A stretch of DNA of 64,000 bases from Polytrichum commune (GCA_950295325.1 OX485803.1:18042001-18106000), one strand, 5' to 3'; numbered from the stretch's first letter, positions 33,700-45,628 are shown. The notes: generated by a model not told the origin, from the letters alone. Translations and numbers: made by a program.

Positions 33700-34508
33700 A
33701 GTTCAGTTAGCTTGGATCATCATGTCCATGGAGTCTTGGGGCGCATCATCATCATCTTTCTACTTTCATCTTTCTTCCTCGGTTGAAATGGTGGTTCCCA
33801 CTTGTGAAGATGGTCCTGTGCACATTTGGCACAGCACAAGTACCTAGCCGTTGAGTGTTGATGAGTTTCCCACTGCTGGCATCAATCCCTTCTCTTCCCT
33901 GCCCTGCCCTTTCTCTCCGTTCAAGCTCTCTGTTTGCATACTTTACTCTGAACCCAACACAAGCTTCGAGGTGGGCACTACGTTGCTCACTCTTGTCGTT
34001 GTCGTTTCGGAGGAGAGTGGCTGCCCAGATCTAACTTATAAACTATTAACTTACACCTACTCTCCCCTCCCGCTACTACCGACCTCACCTTGAATGTTTG
34101 TTGTCTTCCGCCTACCCATATCATCCTTCCCGAGTATCTCTCTATTCGCACGCCCAAGTGTTCATCTTATATGTCTTTCTCAAGTGGTTGCTTACTTAAG
34201 CTTAAATCATCATCATCTGGTATCGAGACATGATTATTCTCGATGAGACTTGTTCTTCCTAGGGTGGAATGAAAGGATGGGTGAGATGCCTGGGGACATG
34301 TGAGTATGTAAAGTGAGGACACATACATAGTAGGAGTTGGTGGTGGCGGGGCTTTGAATGGATGTAGGATGCATTTGAGGGTGAGGACCTCGGTAGGGGG
34401 TTTGTTGGGTTAGGGAATGAAACCTGGGACGACGGCGCAATCATCATCATCGCCATCGTGGAAGAAGCTGTTGAAGAAAGACTAATAAGCTTCTTACTAC
34501 GGGTGGTT
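33700..34508 (+). promoter_or_regulatory. Upstream region of the PHD-SET gene with a possible uORF
   Basis: About 800 bp between the repeats and the chosen start codon. No convincing TATA box was seen. An ATG at 34417 opens a 22-codon frame (MKPGTTAQSSSSPSWKKLLK...) ending at TAA 34483-34485, 23 nt before the in-frame start at 34509. It could be a regulatory uORF. Alternatively it is the true N-terminus if an unseen intron joins it to the PHD frame, since a Ser-rich, Lys-rich N-terminus would suit this family. Confidence 0.35.
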
Positions 34509-37500
34509 ATGGAGGGAGAAGAGTGTGGTAGGGGGAAGAGGGTGAAGAGGGTGATTGTGTGTCGCAACGGTTGGCACAATTGCTGTTTACCTGCTTTCCA
34601 GAAGGGTGGAGGAGGAGGAGGAGGAGGAGGAGGAGGAGGAGGAGGAGGAGGAGGAGGAGGAGGAGGAGGAGGAGGAGGATGCCGTGCCACCTCCACCAAG
34701 TCATCATCCAGTCCTCCCAAGCCCAAGGCGGGAAGCAGCAACAAAGCAACTGTCGCTGAGGATACCATCCCGTTGATGCCAGTAGCAGCAGATACCAAAG
34801 GCTCCCAAACAGGCTCTCCAATACAACCACCACCACCACAAACAGAAACAGAAACAGAAACATCAACAGAAGCAGAAACATCAACAACAGTAGTGGCCCT
34901 CCGGACATCATCATCATCCGAGCCATCTGAAGAAGAAGAAGATGAAGAAGAAGATAAGTATGACACCAAACTGTGTGAGGAGTGTGGGCGAGGCGACGGG
35001 GAGCAGGAAATGCTCTTATGTGACGGCTGTGACAGGGGCTTCCACATGTTCTGCCTCTGTCCCATTCTTGTCACTGTGCCTCTTGGTGACTGGTTTTGCC
35101 CACATTGTTCCCATTCTGCACGTGTACAAGGTATGTGTGTGCAGCATTGCCTTTTGTAAGGCAATGTGGCTATTTTGTGTTTCTGCTGGGGTTAGTTTGA
35201 GGACTATGTTGCCTCCATCTCACCATGTGGACAACATCGATGTGTGTATGTATGGGTTTGAGGGATCTGTATGTATGCTTCTATTTATGGTTCTTTCCTA
35301 CATGGTAAATGTGCTTACTGTGTTAACAAACTTTTTATAGGTTTCGTACCTCTCTATGTGGCTTGGAGGGTTCTTGACGATGTAAAGGAACAATCAGATG
35401 GGCAATGTCATAGGTAGTTCATTGTTGATGTTTCTGTGTTGACTGCATTGCACTTGACTCCTGATGGCTTAGGATTGAGCATGTAGAGGTTCTTGTTTGA
35501 TGCATTGGCATCCATAGTCATCACAATGTGGGGTTATCGTTCTTGTCGAATGACAGCTTTGGAATGAATTTTAGATTGAAGTGGTGTGAATCTGTTGTCG
35601 GACAGCTACAGGTGTTTGTAGGTCGACAACTGTAGTTCAGGCACTGAACTGAATGATTAGGGTAAATTAATGGGTAGTTTCCCAGCTCTCAGCGTCTCAC
35701 CGATCCCTATGCCTAAAACCTACTCTTTTTTAGAAGGCTTCTTATTTGAAAGTTACGGTTGATTGATTGATGTTTTGCGTTTTCTGCAGAATTTCCGAAA
35801 GTCCAAAAGAAGATTGTGGACTTTTTCAGAATACAGAAGCCATCGCCTTTTGCCCCTGGTACTTATAATGCCCATACTGTTGGATTTTCAGAAGCAATAA
35901 TGTTGTCTTCTCATTTTGAACTAAAACACTTGACACTAAGCTTCAGATCTTAACAGCTTTGTGTCTAATTTTGGAACACCTTACATTTCGTCGGGAATTT
36001 GCCATGGAGTTGAGATTGCAAGGGTCTCTTGTCTTCTTGTTGTCCTCTGAAACTGGACATTTACGAAATGCTTACATTCTAATTGCAAGTGCAGTTATTA
36101 AGGATATGGAGGCAAGGAAGCGAAAAAGACCAAGTGGTGGGGCCTTATGTAGACAAAAGAAGAGCCGACGATTACTGGCTTATGTGCCATGCACTGACCA
36201 TGAACGTAAAATAGAACAGATGGCCTCTTTGGCTACAGCACTCACCAGCATTGGAGTTGCATTCAATGATTCGCTGGCATATGGTTTGGCTCCCCGCTCG
36301 GCCAATCGTGCTGTGAATGAGAAGGGGGGCATGCAGGTGATCAATCTTTTCTTTGAATTTACCTCCAGTCATATTTTTCTCATTTCAAATCAGGTCTAAG
36401 GTTGTTGGTCATGAGCTCTATTAACAGAGTCTCTAAATTTGTGGACAATTTTTTGTTCTTTGGTTAATTGATGACTGATTCTTTAATCACAGTCTCTGCA
36501 ATGTTTTTCTTCAATTTTCCTGGTTGCCTTTATCTGTGAGTGCTGTTTTGCACAATACTTCCAGGATTATTTTCTAGTTCCAGTTTGACCATTTGCAACA
36601 TGATGTCACTTGAAAATAAGATCCTGATTGTGTCATAGATAATTGGTAGACAATGAGGATCACTGGAACAAGTTGCTACTCTGTAATCTGAGAATTGGAA
36701 CAGCTATATTTTCAATGTCTTTGTATTTTTTTTCGACACGATATGACATGACAGTTTTCTGGCACATAATCTGATGTGCATAATTTTCAAATGAAAGAAA
36801 CAGCCAATATCTTGCATTTTCATAGTGAACATAGTTTTCTAGTGATTCTATCTTGCATTCATGACCTGAGGTATTTCTAAATGAGTAGTTGTGACTCAAA
36901 ATTACTGACAAGTGTCACTGTTGTGGCGTCCAGATGATGGGAAAGGAGGACAAGGCAACACTTGATGCGTGTAAGGCAATGTGCAGCCAAGGGGAGTGGC
37001 CTCCATTGATGGTCACCCATGATCGTCGTCAAGGGTAATTATCTCACCCCTTGACACCGCACATCAATATTCGTGACGAACGTGAGTACTCTTTAGATGA
37101 TAAAAAGGATGTTGTAGGACCTTCAATGGCGTGTCTGTGCATTTTGTCTGCAACTTTTGGGAACCTCACACCTGTCAACTTGTTATGCTGTTGCAAGTGC
37201 ACCCAAGTGCCTTCTCATACTCAAAACATCTGATTTAATGTGGCATTAAAATTGGTGTGCCATGTTAACAAGAGTAGTTCTTGTAATATGTCATGTAGTA
37301 CCAAGTGACACCCTCTCTAGTTGTCACCCAGTGATAGTAAGACAATTTATGTGGGTAGATGATGAAAAGGGTGGGGGCACACTAAATTGGATGTTTACTG
37401 TAGTTTCCACCTTGCCAGTGAACAATGTTCTTTGAAAGGAGGCCCTGTTTCCACAAGTTATCACCAGTCGCAGAGAAAATTCATTATATAGTGTCATAGG

Positions 37501-38152
37501 TCTCAAGTGACCTGACATGGCATTTTACTCTTGCAGATTTGTTGTGGAGGCGGACAGGAACATAAAGGACATGACAATAATTGCAGAATATACAGGGGAA
37601 GTTGACTACATGTATCGCCGCCAACATGATGCTGGGAACAGCATCATGGGCCTTCTCTTCAGTGATGACCCTAGTAAAGAGCTTGTCATCTGCCCAGACA
37701 GGCAGGGGAATATTGCACGGTTTGTGTCTGGAATCAACAATCACTCACCGTAAGTTAAATGGTGCTGCAATATCTGAGAATTGATGTTTTTTGCTTGTTT
37801 GTTCAAGAGGGAATCAAGTGCACTTCTTACTAGCCTGCCGTTTTTTTTGCTTCATGTAGAGGTCCAAGGTTTGTGATTGGCACAAATTGCACTTGCTCTC
37901 TTGATCTGACCTATGTTCGCCTCTCTCCATATCTCTGTTATTTGTTAACTGGGTATATACGAATTCTTTCTGATGAAGGGATTTCTCTGCAGGGAGGGAA
38001 GGAAGAAGCAGAATGTAAGATGTGTGCGGTTCAACATTGATGGTGAGGCACGGGTAATTTTGGTTGCCATTCGGGATATCCCGAAAGGTGAACGCTTGTA
38101 CTATGATTATAATGCTTATCAGACTGAGTACCCCACCCAGCACTTTGTCTAG
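34509..38152 (+). CDS. ATXR5/6: ATXR5/6-like H3K27 monomethyltransferase (PHD-PIP-SET), six exons
   Basis: Exons: 34509-35130, 35790-35858, 36095-36336, 36934-37034, 37537-37749 and 37993-38152. All introns are GT-AG and phases agree; the sum is 1407 nt, 468 residues. Residues 156-200 form a C4HC3 PHD finger (CEEC...CDGCDRGFH..C...W.CPHC). Exon 2 encodes a PCNA-binding PIP box, QKKIVDFF (213-220). A linker with KKSRR and APRSANRAVNEKGGMQ follows. Exons 4-6 give the SET domain with ARFVSGINNHSP (N413-H414) and KGERLYYDY (to 455). ATXR5/6 proteins add H3K27me1 during DNA replication in plants and restrain heterochromatin over-replication. All expected motifs are present, so it is probably functional. 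Odd: residues 33-57 are 25 glycines from a GGA microsatellite, making the N-terminus long for the family. The start is the first in-frame ATG after an upstream stop at 34365; an alternative N-terminus is possible. Confidence 0.9.
34605..34679 (+). repeat. (GGA)25 microsatellite in exon 1
   Basis: GGT followed by 24 GGA codons reads as 25 glycines in the gene frame; other frames would read poly-Glu or poly-Arg. Downstream, ACAGAA repeats (34839-34880) give TETETET, and GAA repeats give an acidic EEEEDEEED stretch before the PHD finger. Trinucleotide runs of this length are normally length-variable between individuals. Confidence 0.9.
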
Positions 38153-38439
38153 ACACATGACAGATCTGTGAGACAGTTATTGGCCAAACCCAGTATTGAT
38201 TGGGATGCCATTTTTTGGTACTTGCCGACTAACCTTAGACACCAGTTTCCATCAGAAGGGCATTTTGCCTCTGAAATGGCCTTACCCTAGCCAAACAGCT
38301 TCATATTAGTCAAGATGAACTTGTTTGGCCCAAATTTCATGCAACTGTGATAGTTGCACTTAGTGCATTGCCCCTGGTCAAGGTGCTGTATTCTGAGAAC
38401 TAATGGGTGGGTGAGATACCTACCCTTGTAATCACAAAT

Positions 38440-38905
38440 CCTTTTTGCAGAGTTGCCACATGTGACAAATGGTCTAAAGGGATTGAATAGAACTGGAATT
38501 GGACCTTGCGATGTGAGAGGTAGCTCTCTCTGTAGTGGAGGATGCAAATTTCTATTTCCAGCTCTGCAAATGTACAAAGACGTACAACAGCCTCCATTTA
38601 TTTGTGTCATTGTACACCTGTACATGAAATAAGATTTCTGATCAATCTTTTCTTGTGTGCATTCTTGGAGTGGCCACATTTTTTGCAGAGTTGCCATATG
38701 TAACTTGCAGTCTTAAGGGATAAAGTAGAATGAATACTGAGATGTCCTTGCAATGTGAGGTAGCTCTCCATTTAGCGGACGATGCAAGCTCTATTGCAAA
38801 CTCTGCAATTGCACAAATATATACAACAGTCTTCATTCATTGGTGTTACTGTGCACCAAGGAATTGAGCTTTCGGATCAGTCTTTTGAGTTCGCAATGCT
38901 ATGTC
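38440..38905. repeat. 238-bp tandem duplication after the PHD-SET gene
   Basis: TTTTTGCAGAGTTGCCA occurs at about 38443 and 38681. The following about 200 bp matches (GTAGCTCTC, GATGCAA, CAGCCTCCATT / CAGTCTTCATT, GTACACC / GTGCACC), giving a period of 238 bp. It starts about 290 bp after the stop codon, so it may lie in or just past the 3' UTR. Confidence 0.8.
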
Positions 38906-39340
38906 CTACCAGTGCACTGTGCCACACTCACGTTAGAGGAGTCCCGAAATTTAGTGTTACACAGTTGGAGATGTTCTTTTCATCCTCTTCTGTGGACCTC
39001 CTAAATACGGCGTGAATTTCCAAGATAGTCATTACAACATTATTCTACAAGAACCATCTATATATTGCATCACCTTCAACCTAGAGCCCATTGTGTTCTC
39101 TGGACTTCTATTCTTCACCTCCTGTGCATACTTCTTATTGGCCATTTGGTCTCAACAGATTGCCTACAACTTCTTCGCAGAAGATCTCAGAAGAGGATGG
39201 TATTATACTATTTTCCTGTAATTTGTAAAGCCGGTCGCACATAGTGAGGACCGCCATGCTGGATTAGATATAACCTTTTGAAGGCTCATGTATAACACCA
39301 ATCCAGGAACATGTCCTCGGGTGTGACTTCCTGGACTACC

Positions 39341-39413
39341 GGGGATGTAGCTCAGATGGTAGAGCGCTCGCTTAGCATGCGAGAGGTACGGGGATCGATA
39401 CCCCGCATCTCCA
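39341..39413 (+). tRNA. tRNA-Ala (AGC)
   Basis: A 73-nt cloverleaf: acceptor GGGGATG/CATCTCC with one G-U pair, D stem GCTC/GAGC, anticodon stem CTCGC/GCGAG with loop TTAGCAT (anticodon AGC at 39374-39376), and T stem CGGGG/CCCCG with loop ATCGATA. Discriminator A, no intron, no encoded CCA. Internal A and B boxes are intact. It matches the usual plant nuclear tRNA-Ala in form. There is no T-run before the next tRNA, so it may be co-transcribed with tRNA-Thr. Confidence 0.96.
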
Positions 39414-39418
39414 ACCCT

Positions 39419-39492
39419 GCTTCTATAGCTCAGTTGGCTAGAGCACCCGTTTAGTAAGCGGGAGGTCCTGAGTTCAACTCTCAGTGGAAGCA
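39419..39492 (+). tRNA. tRNA-Thr (AGT)
   Basis: A 74-nt cloverleaf: acceptor GCTTCTA/TGGAAGC with a U-G pair, D stem GCTC/GAGC, anticodon stem CCCGT/GCGGG with loop TTAGTAA (anticodon AGT), and T stem CTGAG/CTCAG with loop TTCAACT. Discriminator A. It starts five bases after tRNA-Ala ends and is followed within three bases by a T4 stop signal. Confidence 0.96.
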
Positions 39493-39494
39493 TC

Positions 39495-39498
39495 TTTT
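39495..39498 (+). terminator. Pol III terminator of the tRNA pair
   Basis: TTTT directly after tRNA-Thr. It is the first T4 run downstream of tRNA-Ala, consistent with one transcript for both tRNAs. Confidence 0.7.
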
Positions 39499-39845
39499 CT
39501 TATCCCCATTTTTTGGAAGTAGAATTGCGATTTTTTTTTCAAACTCAACTGGTTCTGTAACTAACCGCCGGTTCTCCACGGACATAGGTAGGGACCCCCC
39601 CTCTTCGTTTATTGTCTTACATTTCAGCTTGACTAGACCTTCTTCGAGGGTTGTTGGGTTTAATAACTCTCACTTGGCCCCACTAGCCGAAGATCACACC
39701 GCACTAGCCAACACATGCCCGGCCCTGGTCTTTGTCACCGTTGTCCCTCAACACCTTAGGACCGGAGGGAATTTACGTCATCGTTCCAAACAACATTGCA
39801 CAATATCTTAAGGAGAAGTGTTAGGTTTCAAAACACTTCAACTTA

Positions 39846-40275
39846 ATGGGGAAGATGATGGGATGCACACCCCTCCCTCAACGAACGTCTTCGATGGGTG
39901 AATGCATGTCTTCACATCGCCTTTTCAAAGCTAGTCATGCTCAAGAGGGGGTTTCGTCAAAGTGCATTTCACGCAAGTTGAGGGTAGAATCCACACTCTC
40001 GCAACATGCAATTTGGTACCACAACCAAGGGATGTACACTTCCAAAACCTGGGGCCCTTGTATCTGGTGGTTGCTTCGGGATTATACCTCCCTCCCTCCC
40101 TAGCATGGTTCATCTACCTCACCTTGATGGAGCTGGAGAGATGTTACATCCAATGTACTATTCTGGCTTATTGGATCAATGTAATCGTTGCTGTTTGACA
40201 CTGCACAAGGTTAAGGATTGCCCCTTAAGTTGTTTGGAGGATGTTCTACTCTCGGACAACCCAGTGCGTGATTGA
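39846..40275 (+). pseudogene. LINE ORF1-like fragment with CCHC zinc knuckle
   Basis: Reads MLKRGFVKVHFTQVEGRIHT then PQPRDVHFQNLGPLYLV in one frame, and LLDQCNRCCLTLHKVKDCP in the next. The latter is a perfect CX2CX4HX4C knuckle, as in nucleic-acid-binding ORF1 proteins of plant L1 elements. A frameshift separates the two. No start codon is assignable. Confidence 0.6.
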
Positions 40276-41274
40276 AACCCTCAAACCTTTTGTTTGGCAA
40301 CCACCACCAAAGACTTCCTCAATACCGTTGCCCCCACCACCACCTTTGGTCCTCATAGAACGCTCATATAGATCTGGACACCTCCCAAGTGTTTTTTGTG
40401 TACCACTTGCCCAAAGATGTATACCAGTGGAGGGCGACCGATGTGCAATAATCATCCCCATCTTCATTGAGCAATTGGAGATCATGAGACAAATTCGGTT
40501 TTTTGTGACGAACTCGGTTAACACTGGGGTTCGGGTGGGTTGCTTCCCCATCAAAGTCCAACATTCACCATGAGAATGGACAACAATTGACGCTCATCAA
40601 AACACATTGTCACTGAAACCACTTTGGGGTTTGAGGTGCTTGTATGTTAGTCGCGCGAACCAACATGCCCCTTTGAGGAACTGGGACCATGTAGTTGGGC
40701 ATATCATTGGGCTCACTTGGAGGCTAACAACCCACACTTGCATGTGGATCCCCTTGATCATCACAAATCACAAGCACTTGGTACTCAATTCGACCAGAGC
40801 CTTCACGTGGCGCCCACTTCCTTTCAAGCAACAACAATTGATTTGGAACTCCATGGTGGGTTGCATGGTGGAACTGGCTATTGAGATTGATGATTGGGGG
40901 ACGGCCATTGGTTTCAAACCCTCTAAATACTGCTACCAATGCTTGATCCATCCGATAGTGAAAGACCCCCCAATGCCTCTCTTCCAAGAAGACCATGTTG
41001 TGCATGGCTTAGCAGTGTTGTCCACATGAGTACACACAACTCTGCATCTCCTCTCGGAACATTGAAATTGGTGGTCAAGGGGAGGTTGGCGTCTGCAAAT
41101 GCAGGGAAGTCACGGATTTTCCCCATCGAGCATATCCAACAATAATTGTCTTTTTGAACTAGGTCCATTGGAGTTCCAGCATGGTGTTGCTTTTTGGAAC
41201 GAAGGCATGTTTTGACTTCAGATGGATAGATTCTGGGAAAGAACTGGTGCCCCATTTGTGGTGACCATGGAATT

Positions 41275-41571
41275 TTGTGTACCTTTAGAGCCCAATTTGT
41301 GGTGTTACATTTATCCGCTAGCTTCACATTGGGGATTCCCAACATATATGCCCCTACCCTTCCAGGATCGCGTCCATTCTTTTGGTCTTTACTAGCCAAT
41401 GTTAATCTCCCCAAAGCCCAGCAGATTGTTGGAGGTGATTTCAATAATGTTGAATTAATAGAAGATAGATTCGACAATTATTTAGTGCTTCCGATAACTG
41501 ATAGAGGACTCACCTCTTGGTACAATTTTCAATTTTGTTACAATCACTTGGATTCACTTCATCTCCTGTAG
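41275..41571 (+). pseudogene. LINE AP-endonuclease fragment
   Basis: GIPNIYAPTLPGSRPFFWSL and QIVGGDFNNVELIEDRFD match the IYAP...R..FW and GGDFN....DR motifs of L1 APE endonucleases, which nick target DNA. The N-terminal half of the domain is degraded. The long antisense frame at 40923-41477 is a shadow of this region. Confidence 0.8.
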
Positions 41572-42222
41572 TTCTTCACATACAATGTCAAACATTATAA
41601 CATGGGATAATCGCAGGGTCCACCTTGACATAGAGCCTCCCACTTGGATAAATTGTACATTGACCATTTCTTGGCCTTGAATAGAGGCACCCACGGCATT
41701 TGGGGCATTATACACGAATTATTGGACTACGCTCCAATCAACCTAAGGATTCATCTTTAGAAGGCTCGTCTACCTTTTAGAAATCTTTCAACGAAACCCT
41801 TTTGTACTAGCCCAAGGCCAAATTCTCTATGGCGATGGCATGGAAGTAAGCCATGCATGGTATGAGCATATCCAAAGAGGGTGGAAGCAACTTGGAAGGA
41901 GGTGTTGGCCTGCAATTTGGAGTTGTCTCGAAAACAACGACTTCATTGGCACTATACTTATGTAGCTCAATTCAAAACCCTACAAGCTGTGAAACTCCAA
42001 CTATAGTCAGACTAAGACAACGCCATGGCTTGTTCTACTTTGGATGAAACCCAATACAAATTACATAAGGTGTGCACACAAAAACTTGACCAAAAATATC
42101 ATCGTTGTGCTAGCATTTGGATGTGGGAAATGGACCACTACAACGCATAATTCTTTGAGGTTTTCTCCTATGGCAAACCACTAGTAGTCATCACAGAACT
42201 CTAGCATGAAGGACATCTTCTC

Positions 42223-42901
42223 ATGGAATCACTCCAACTCTTGGCACATGCTACCACTTTTTATCAAACACTGTACTCAACATCAGTGGAAACCCAAGAG
42301 ATACAACAAATGCGCGTACATTGTCAACAATCGCTACCCCAAAAGGGGATGGATGAGCAAATTGAGAGGCTAACTATGCCATTTACAGTGGAGGAGTTGG
42401 ATGATGTCATTGCCCATGCCTCTTTGGGGAAGGCTCCTAGGTTGGATTTGATACCTTCATAATTTTGAAAAGAGCTTTGGGAGGATACCAAAGAGGATAT
42501 TCTTGCATTATTTACTTATGTCATGGCTCAAGGATTCCTCCCTAATATTAATATTGGTATCGTTATATTAATCCCAAACATGAAGATAGGATTTTTTTAA
42601 AGAATTTAAGGCCAATCACTCTTCTATTCTTGGCATAGAAAGTTTTGGCTAAGCTCTTGGCAAAATGTATGAAAGCGGACATCCCCTTGTTTGTCAAACG
42701 GGCTTTGTCCCAAGTCGAAGTATTTTTGACAATATATTCATGACAAACGAAGCCACATCTTATGCATTGGATAGACATCAACAATTAGTCGTCATGCTTC
42801 TTGACTTTGACAAAGCATATGATCGTGAAAGCTACAATGAGGAAAATGGGCTTTTGTCCCACATGGATCAACACGGATTGAAGCACTTTATCAAACTTTA
42901 A
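42223..42901 (+). pseudogene. LINE reverse-transcriptase fragment
   Basis: Shows EELDDVIAHASLGKAPRLD (the A...KAPG.DG motif with mutations), a broken LRPITLL-like block, TGFVPSRSIFDNIFMTNEA, and VVMLLDFDKAYDRESYNEEN (first catalytic Asp motif). The F/YxDD box was not found. At least three frame changes make it non-functional. Confidence 0.8.
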
Positions 42902-43859
42902 TTATACTCACTAAACTCTTAGTGAGATGTCTCTTTTCGGGGTATGTTCTTTGGAATATTTTTGTGCTTTATAGATTTTTAACTTTACAACAAGCCAACC
43001 TTGCGGATTGGACCTTGTCGCTGGCTTATTTATTTGTTATAATTAAAATTGTCCCTTTAAGATATCCTCTTCGGTTGGCCGTCTTGCGCTTTTGGTGTAT
43101 GTTTAGGAAATGGATCCAGCATGTTGCTCCATAAACCCAACCAATGGTCAGGAGATAATCTCTCTTCTCAAATCCTCATCTTGTAAATGAGGTAGGTCAA
43201 ACATGGAACTAGGTTAATATCAAGATTCTCAGGCAATGGGCCTGGTTAGGCTTGAACATAGTCAACTCACTTTGGGATTCATCCTCCCATTGTTGGTTAC
43301 CCATTAGTAATCTCCCACCTCCGCATGTTTTCAAGCCCATTTCCCTTTGCATGCAACTCCAAACCAATATCCCTCCCATAATGTTTCCTCCACCCTCTCT
43401 ACAAGTAGGGGATTGGAAGCAACTGTGCACTTCCCATGTGGGGGTTAGTATTATGTACATTGCAACCGTTGGTATGAGCACATGTGGAGTGCATTGCTTC
43501 AGGGCTATGCCTTCACATTTGCTATGATATACAAGTGACATGCAATTTTCCTATGGCCCACTCCATGTAGGCGTTGGAGGTCAAGATCATCCAAACCAAA
43601 GGACCAAAGTGTGTAGTGATTTCTTATAACCCAACATTGCATGTGATGCAAAGATCATACCTTTGATACTACTTATATGCATTAGTAATTAATCTCCCTT
43701 TGGCCCATTGGACTAGGAATGGAGGGAGGTCACCAACCTTCCCAAACCCACTTCTTTGTGTACACCACGAGGAGGGGTTACATAACAACTTTAATGGAAT
43801 AGTTACCCATGGCTAGATGTATTGAAAATGGTACAAAAATGATACACTATCGGTCAGAG

Positions 43860-44184
43860 AAAGAGGTTTTATTCGTAAATTTGGCATTCATGGCTACCCA
43901 AGAAGGTATTCTCCTTGTGGCAATGCCTTGAGAACGGCCTTCCCATTGGTGAATGGCATACTAATGTAGAATTATTGGAGAGATGCTCTTTATGCACTCA
44001 TTGTGTGATTGAAACCCAAGCTCACACTTTCCATGACTATTCACATGGGAATTGTGCTTGGACGGTGTTTTTTAACCTCCCCAAGAAACATGGCCTTCGC
44101 ATCGTCTATCATGATTGGAAGGTAATTTTGTATAGCACCCCAAAGGATCTCCTTTCTTTTATCCAAGTGGAAGAAGGCCACTAG
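43860..44184 (+). pseudogene. LINE C-terminal zf-RVT fragment
   Basis: WQCLENGLPIGEWHTNVELL followed by CSLCTHCVIETQAHTFHDYS has the CxxC...ET..H layout of the zinc-binding domain at the end of plant L1 ORF2. It lies about 1 kb past the RT fragment, as expected. Confidence 0.72.
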
Positions 44185-44189
44185 GATAT

Positions 44190-45617
44190 GGCTTCCATGT
44201 TCCCCATATCTGATAGCACACCTTGGAATATTTGTTGCCTTCGCATTGGGAAGGACTTGCAAAGGGAAACTTCCATTTAGGTGTGGCCCTTCATAAAGCA
44301 TGGCAATCCACAATTCACTTTGAAATGGCAGCGTGGGAGGCGATATTAAGATCAATTATGGAAGCTACTAAAAAGGTTTGAAAACAAACCATTTTTATGG
44401 GAATTTGGACATGTAGAGGCACTTTCGCCATAGGATTTTCCCAACCACAACGGAAACTCATACCACCGCCATGATCCCTTTTGATTGACATGGTAAGATG
44501 CCAAATTATCCCATGTAGGTCCTTCAAACCTAGCTGTCACCGGAACCAACTTCACTAGACCAACTCTAGGTGAACTTTTTGTCCCAAACATATGTGTATT
44601 CATTCTTTGCACATATTGATGAACCAACCCATAGATGACGCCACTATAGGGCTTCATGAAAGGTAGCAAGCAACCACTACTTTCCCAACACCTTCTCGAG
44701 ATAGTGTTTTGGATTCATCACATGCCTCCCCTTCGCCAACTCCAATTCCACCTGGACCCCCTTCCACTTCGGCTCAAGGAACTTCGAGTATCAGCCTGGT
44801 CTCAACACATGCCTTTCTTGATCCACAATCAATGAGACAAGGAAATCTACCACAACCAAGAAGCACGAAGATCATTCAACCACCTGAATCCATGTAAATT
44901 ACATGGACTGCCACCCATCCTTTCTCAAATTTTCACTTCCCCTGCTCTTTGAGGAATTTTTCATGTTACCATGTTCCCCCATTGTGCCATTGCAATACTA
45001 TTCCTATGGCCTCCCCTGGGCACCACTCCTTAACATGTTTCGTCTGTACCCATTGGGCTCTTAGGACCCCACGTTCTTGGGATCATGGTTTATTATTTTC
45101 CCAGGAGTATCTTGAAACTACTCTCCCATGGGATTGTATGGAGGATTGGAAGCGAGAGTATCTCAGTGATTTATGGATTCATAATGCAATCCCGACAAAC
45201 ATCCGTCCCACCCTTGCCCAATTTGTAAATGAGATCCCTGCACACAATTGCTTTTTTGAAGTTTTAAATTCAATTTTGTTTGTTATAGCTGATTGGTTCA
45301 TGGACACAATGCACCAAGAATGACATTGTCAATTCACACCTTCAAAGGAAGACTACATTAGTTCCTACCATGACTTTGATCTCCAAGGGTCATTCATTAT
45401 GGCCTCTTGGGCAATGTTTTATGACGTGTGACACTACATTGTGATTATTCTAGAGCTCATTTAGGTTTGTCCTTAGTAAACCTTTGAATACTCATCTCAA
45501 AAGTTACACAATTGTGTGCTAGTCTCTTTTATGTTTGTTTGGGTTACTACCAACAAGCCCACTTGTTGGTAGTGGACCTTGTGCCTTGTACACTGTTCTT
45601 TCACTTATCCCAAGTGG
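44190..45617. other. LINE tail region / no gene recognised
   Basis: Contains plus-strand frames 44709-44897 (Ser/Pro-rich) and 44949-45323 without recognised motifs. These may be C-terminal LINE remains or unrelated DNA. Confidence 0.35.
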
Positions 45618-45628
45618 GCATTTTCAAA

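Larger units (their letters stand above)
39620..44190 (+). mobile_element. Decayed L1-type LINE
   Basis: Remnants appear on the plus strand in the order expected for a plant L1 element: ORF1-like region with zinc knuckle, AP endonuclease, reverse transcriptase and C-terminal zinc-binding domain. Stops and frameshifts occur throughout. It is a different class from the RLE LINE elsewhere in the window, since its endonuclease is of the APE type. No target duplication or poly-A tail was identified, so the outer limits are approximate. Confidence 0.72.

Noticed and set aside
34259-35164. 301-codon minus-strand frame opposite the PHD-SET exon 1
   Set aside because: It is the antisense shadow of the GGA and other trinucleotide repeats (poly-Pro, poly-Ser); the plus strand encodes a clear PHD finger with correct splice sites.
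39203-39493. 96-codon minus-strand frame
   Set aside because: It runs antisense through the two tRNA genes and has no motif.
40923-41477. 184-codon minus-strand frame
   Set aside because: It lies opposite the LINE endonuclease region, which has recognisable plus-strand motifs (IYAP, GGDFN); no motif on the minus strand.
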